Position numbers and translations under genes: made by a program
Notes under the pieces: model-generated
Seen by the model: only the letters and a program-made list of their open reading frames with translations
Databases searched by the model: none
Told to the model about the DNA's origin: nothing
Shown: one piece after another, positions 7,268 through 8,915 of the stretch
Layout: each line of letters begins with the position of its first letter
How positions within the stretch are numbered: the stretch's first letter is position 1
Source of the DNA: DATGSF01 sp035302865
Lineage (GTDB): Bacteria > Bacteroidota > Bacteroidia > Chitinophagales > Chitinophagaceae
Reading direction: 5' to 3'
DNA: 8,915 nt
NCBI GenBank assembly: GCA_035302865.1
Contig: DATGSF010000148.1
Location: forward strand, 1 to 8,915

Positions 7268-7606
7268 ATGATTTATACCGCATCTTTTTTAAAAGATATT
7301 GTTAGTAGAGAAGATAGAGTACAACCTTCTTTGATTTTAGAAACTCCTTTTACTAAAGAAATTAGACTTGTTTTTAAAAAAGGACAAGAAATGAAAGAGC
7401 ATATAGCTCCTTATCCAATTGTTGTTCAAGTATTTAAAGGAAAAATAGATTTCGGTGTTTCTGAAAAAAGATATGAATTAGCTGAAGGCGATTTAATCAG
7501 TTTAGATGGAAAAGTAAAACATGATTTGATTGCTTTGGAAGATAGTATTGTTCGATTAACTATTTCTAAGCAAGATACTATTGAAAGAGTGGAAGCTATT
7601 CATTAA
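7268..7606 (+). CDS. Small single-domain cupin protein
   Basis: 112 residues, cytosolic, one cupin beta-barrel. The first cupin motif runs from about Gly39 to Gly58 (GQEMKEHIAPYP, then VQVFKG) and the second from Gly74 (GDLISLDGKVKHDL). Only His45 and His85 of the usual ligands are seen: the second His of the HxH pair is replaced (Ala47), and no Glu stands at the usual place before VQVFKG. The metal site, if any, is reduced, and a sensing or ligand-binding role is as likely as catalysis (inference). No DNA-binding domain is attached. The start ATG at 7268 follows an A/T-only leader without Shine-Dalgarno. A truncated haemoglobin gene follows after 22 nt on the same strand, so the cupin probably shares its transcript and a link to nitrosative or oxygen stress is possible. 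The specific function is not known. Confidence 0.85.
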   Translation: MIYTASFLKDIVSREDRVQPSLILETPFTKEIRLVFKKGQEMKEHIAPYPIVVQVFKGKIDFGVSEKRYELAEGDLISLDGKVKHDLIALEDSIVRLTISKQDTIERVEAIH

Positions 7607-7628
7607 ATTTGATAGAAATTAAGGAAAT

Positions 7629-8063
7629 ATGAAGGATATTCAAAACAGGTCTGACATTGAACTGCTTGTAAATACTTTCTATGATCGCATTAGAGCTGAT
7701 GATTTATTAGGCCCTATATTTAATTATCATTTAAAACCAGAAGATTGGCCACCGCATTTAATTAAATTAGCAGATTTTTGGGAAACTAATTTATTTGGAA
7801 TTCGGAAATTTAAAGGCAGCCCAACAGCAAAGCATATTATTGTTGATGAGCATTTAGATTATAAAATGGATGTCAAGCATTTCGGCATTTGGCTACAAAT
7901 TTGGTTTAGTACTATAGATAGTTTATTTGAAGGTCATCTAGCAAACCGTGCTAAAGAAGCAGCTCGACGAATGGCCCATGGACAATTTATGATGGTTTTT
8001 CATCATAGACCTGAAGAAGTAAAAACAGCACAAAGAAAAGCAATAGAAGAAAAAAATAAATAA
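7629..8063 (+). CDS. Group III truncated haemoglobin
   Basis: 144 residues, cytosolic haem protein of the two-over-two globin fold, class III (the class of Campylobacter Ctb). Class features are TFYDRIRADDLLGPIF (16-31) with Tyr18 at the B10 position, PPHLIKLADFW (41-51) with His43 near E7, GSPTAKH (63-69), HFGIWLQIWF (84-93) with Trp88 at the likely G8 position, and AKEAARRMA (108-116). The proximal haem ligand is most likely His69, from its position six residues after Gly63, with His75 as an alternative. The length exceeds the usual 120-135 through a charged C-terminal tail from about 127. Members of this class bind O2 and NO and are linked to nitrosative stress or redox chemistry; the exact role here is inferred. 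It is 22 nt downstream of the cupin gene, with a hairpin after its stop. Confidence 0.93.
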   Translation: MKDIQNRSDIELLVNTFYDRIRADDLLGPIFNYHLKPEDWPPHLIKLADFWETNLFGIRKFKGSPTAKHIIVDEHLDYKMDVKHFGIWLQIWFSTIDSLFEGHLANRAKEAARRMAHGQFMMVFHHRPEEVKTAQRKAIEEKNK

Positions 8064-8158
8064 ATAGCAATTAGTATAAAATGTTATAGAAAAATCAGGG
8101 AAAAAAGTATTAACAAATGATTTCATTAGCATTTATTCTTTGCTTAAAATCTTTAAAC

Positions 8159-8189
8159 AAAGCCAATCACTAAAATAGCAATTGGCTTT
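8159..8189. terminator. Likely bidirectional intrinsic terminator between convergent globin and pirin genes
   Basis: A perfect 9-bp inverted repeat, AAAGCCAAT (8159-8167) and ATTGGCTTT (8181-8189), with a 13-nt loop. It lies in the 156-nt gap between two converging genes. The A-start and T-end of the stem give short U-tracts in both directions. The GC core is only 4 bp, so strength is uncertain. It is the only strong hairpin I see in the gap. Confidence 0.6.
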
Positions 8190-8219
8190 AAACTATAGTA
8201 CTAATTATAAAAAAATATA

Positions 8220-8915
8220 TTACTCTAAATGACCAAACTTACCATTATTAAAATCATTAAAAGCTTCTATCAATTCTTCAGAACTGTTCATTACAAATGG
8301 TCCATGAGAAACAATAGGTTCATTTATAGGTTCGCCACTCATCACTAATACTATTGCATCTTCAGAAGCTTTTATCGTGAACGTTTCTCCGTCTTTAGCC
8401 ATTAAAACAAAATGATCTGTTGGAATTTCTTTATCTTCTACTTTAACGTTTCCTTCAATCACCAAAATTGCAGTTGTATAATGATCTGGAAAATTAAAGC
8501 TTGCTATTGCATCCACTTTTAATTTTGCATTCATTAAATGTATAGGTGTAAAAGTGGAAGCTGCTCCCTTAATTTCCTTATAATTTCCTGCAATTACTTC
8601 AATATAACTTTCTTTATCTTCTAAAAAATATTTTCCCATTTTGTCAGCAGTAATAGCTTGATATTTAGGTGGAGACATTTTATATTTTTTAGGTAAATTC
8701 ACCCATAATTGCACCATTTGAAAGATTCCTCCTTTTTTACTCCACTCCTCTTCATGAAATTCCTTATGCAAAATACCACTTGCTGCGGTCATCCATTGCA
8801 CATCTCCCTCTTTAATAATTCCCCCTCCTCCACTGCTATCAGCATGCTGTACAGCACCTTTATATGCAATAGTTACTGTTTCAAATCCTCTATGCGGATG
8901 TACTCCTACACCTTT
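8220..8915 (-). CDS. Pirin family protein, N-terminus outside the window
   Basis: Bicupin of the pirin family. 231 codons are visible, and the frame runs off the right edge without a start. The GTG at 8801 is not the start, because strongly conserved pirin sequence continues upstream in frame (VHPHRGFETVTIAY, then VQHADSSGGGG). All four family metal ligands are present: the two His of HPHRGFE, and the His and Glu of ASGILHKEF. The second half is the divergent C-terminal cupin, ending in a PINEPIVSHGPFVMN stretch typical of pirins (family length about 230-300). Pirins are Fe-binding proteins; some have quercetin 2,3-dioxygenase activity and others are redox or transcription cofactors, and the sequence alone does not decide. 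It converges on the truncated-globin gene with a probable shared terminator between. About 20-60 N-terminal residues are missing. Confidence 0.94.
   Translation of the reverse strand, partial: KGVGVHPHRGFETVTIAYKGAVQHADSSGGGGIIKEGDVQWMTAASGILHKEFHEEEWSKKGGIFQMVQLWVNLPKKYKMSPPKYQAITADKMGKYFLEDKESYIEVIAGNYKEIKGAASTFTPIHLMNAKLKVDAIASFNFPDHYTTAILVIEGNVKVEDKEIPTDHFVLMAKDGETFTIKASEDAIVLVMSGEPINEPIVSHGPFVMNSSEELIEAFNDFNNGKFGHLE

Noticed and set aside
7938..8132. 64-codon reading frame on the - strand over the end of the globin gene
   Set aside because: Low-complexity Phe/Cys-rich product, antisense to a conserved globin; no support as a gene.
8062..8183. 11-nt direct repeat AAATAGCAATT at 8062-8072 and 8173-8183
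   Set aside because: Short and AT-rich, the first copy overlaps the globin stop codon and the second sits in the terminator loop and stem; no element boundaries or gene lie between them, so it is probably chance.
8069..8206. 8-nt inverted repeat AATTAGTA / TACTAATT flanking the terminator region
   Set aside because: Very short arms 122 nt apart in AT-rich sequence, with no transposase or other sign of an insertion.

Overview
The window looks like chromosomal DNA of a member of the Bacteroidota, most likely Flavobacteriia. The DNA is AT-rich, start codons lack clear Shine-Dalgarno sequences, promoter-like elements resemble the Bacteroidota TTG / TAnnTTTG pattern, and the proteins (MenD-B-A-C-E set, DUF2400 protein, group III truncated globin) read like flavobacterial family members. 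No close species can be named from the sequence alone. There are no rRNA or tRNA genes, mobile elements or CRISPR arrays, and almost every base is coding.

Left part (1-5393, + strand): a tight menaquinone (vitamin K2) operon in the order menD (5' end outside the window), menB, menA, menC, menE. Gaps are 4, 9 and 28 nt, and the last pair overlaps by 25 nt. The products cover SEPHCHC synthase (MenD), o-succinylbenzoate synthase (MenC), OSB-CoA ligase (MenE), DHNA-CoA synthase (MenB) and the membrane DHNA prenyltransferase (MenA). Isochorismate synthase (MenF), SHCHC synthase (MenH), DHNA-CoA thioesterase and the final methyltransferase (MenG/UbiE) are not in the window. MenB carries the Asp typical of bicarbonate-independent (type II) enzymes.

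Middle part (5483-7129, - strand): a two-gene unit. The upstream gene encodes an exported endonuclease/exonuclease/phosphatase-fold protein. Six bases further on is a DUF2400 (TIGR02757) protein of unknown function, whose sequence pattern recalls the helix-hairpin-helix/GPD DNA glycosylases. This unit converges on menE and diverges from the next unit.

Right part (7130-8915): a 138-bp divergent intergenic region holds candidate promoters for both directions. It is followed on the + strand by a small cupin gene and a group III truncated haemoglobin gene 22 nt apart, probably one transcript. A 9-bp inverted repeat at 8159-8189 probably terminates that transcript and also the convergent pirin-family gene on the - strand, whose N-terminal end lies beyond the right edge.

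Overall this is an ordinary core-genome region. The points most worth a second look are the DUF2400/nuclease pair, the cupin/globin pair with its palindromic leader, and the TTG-started overlapping menE. I see no convincing undescribed system.
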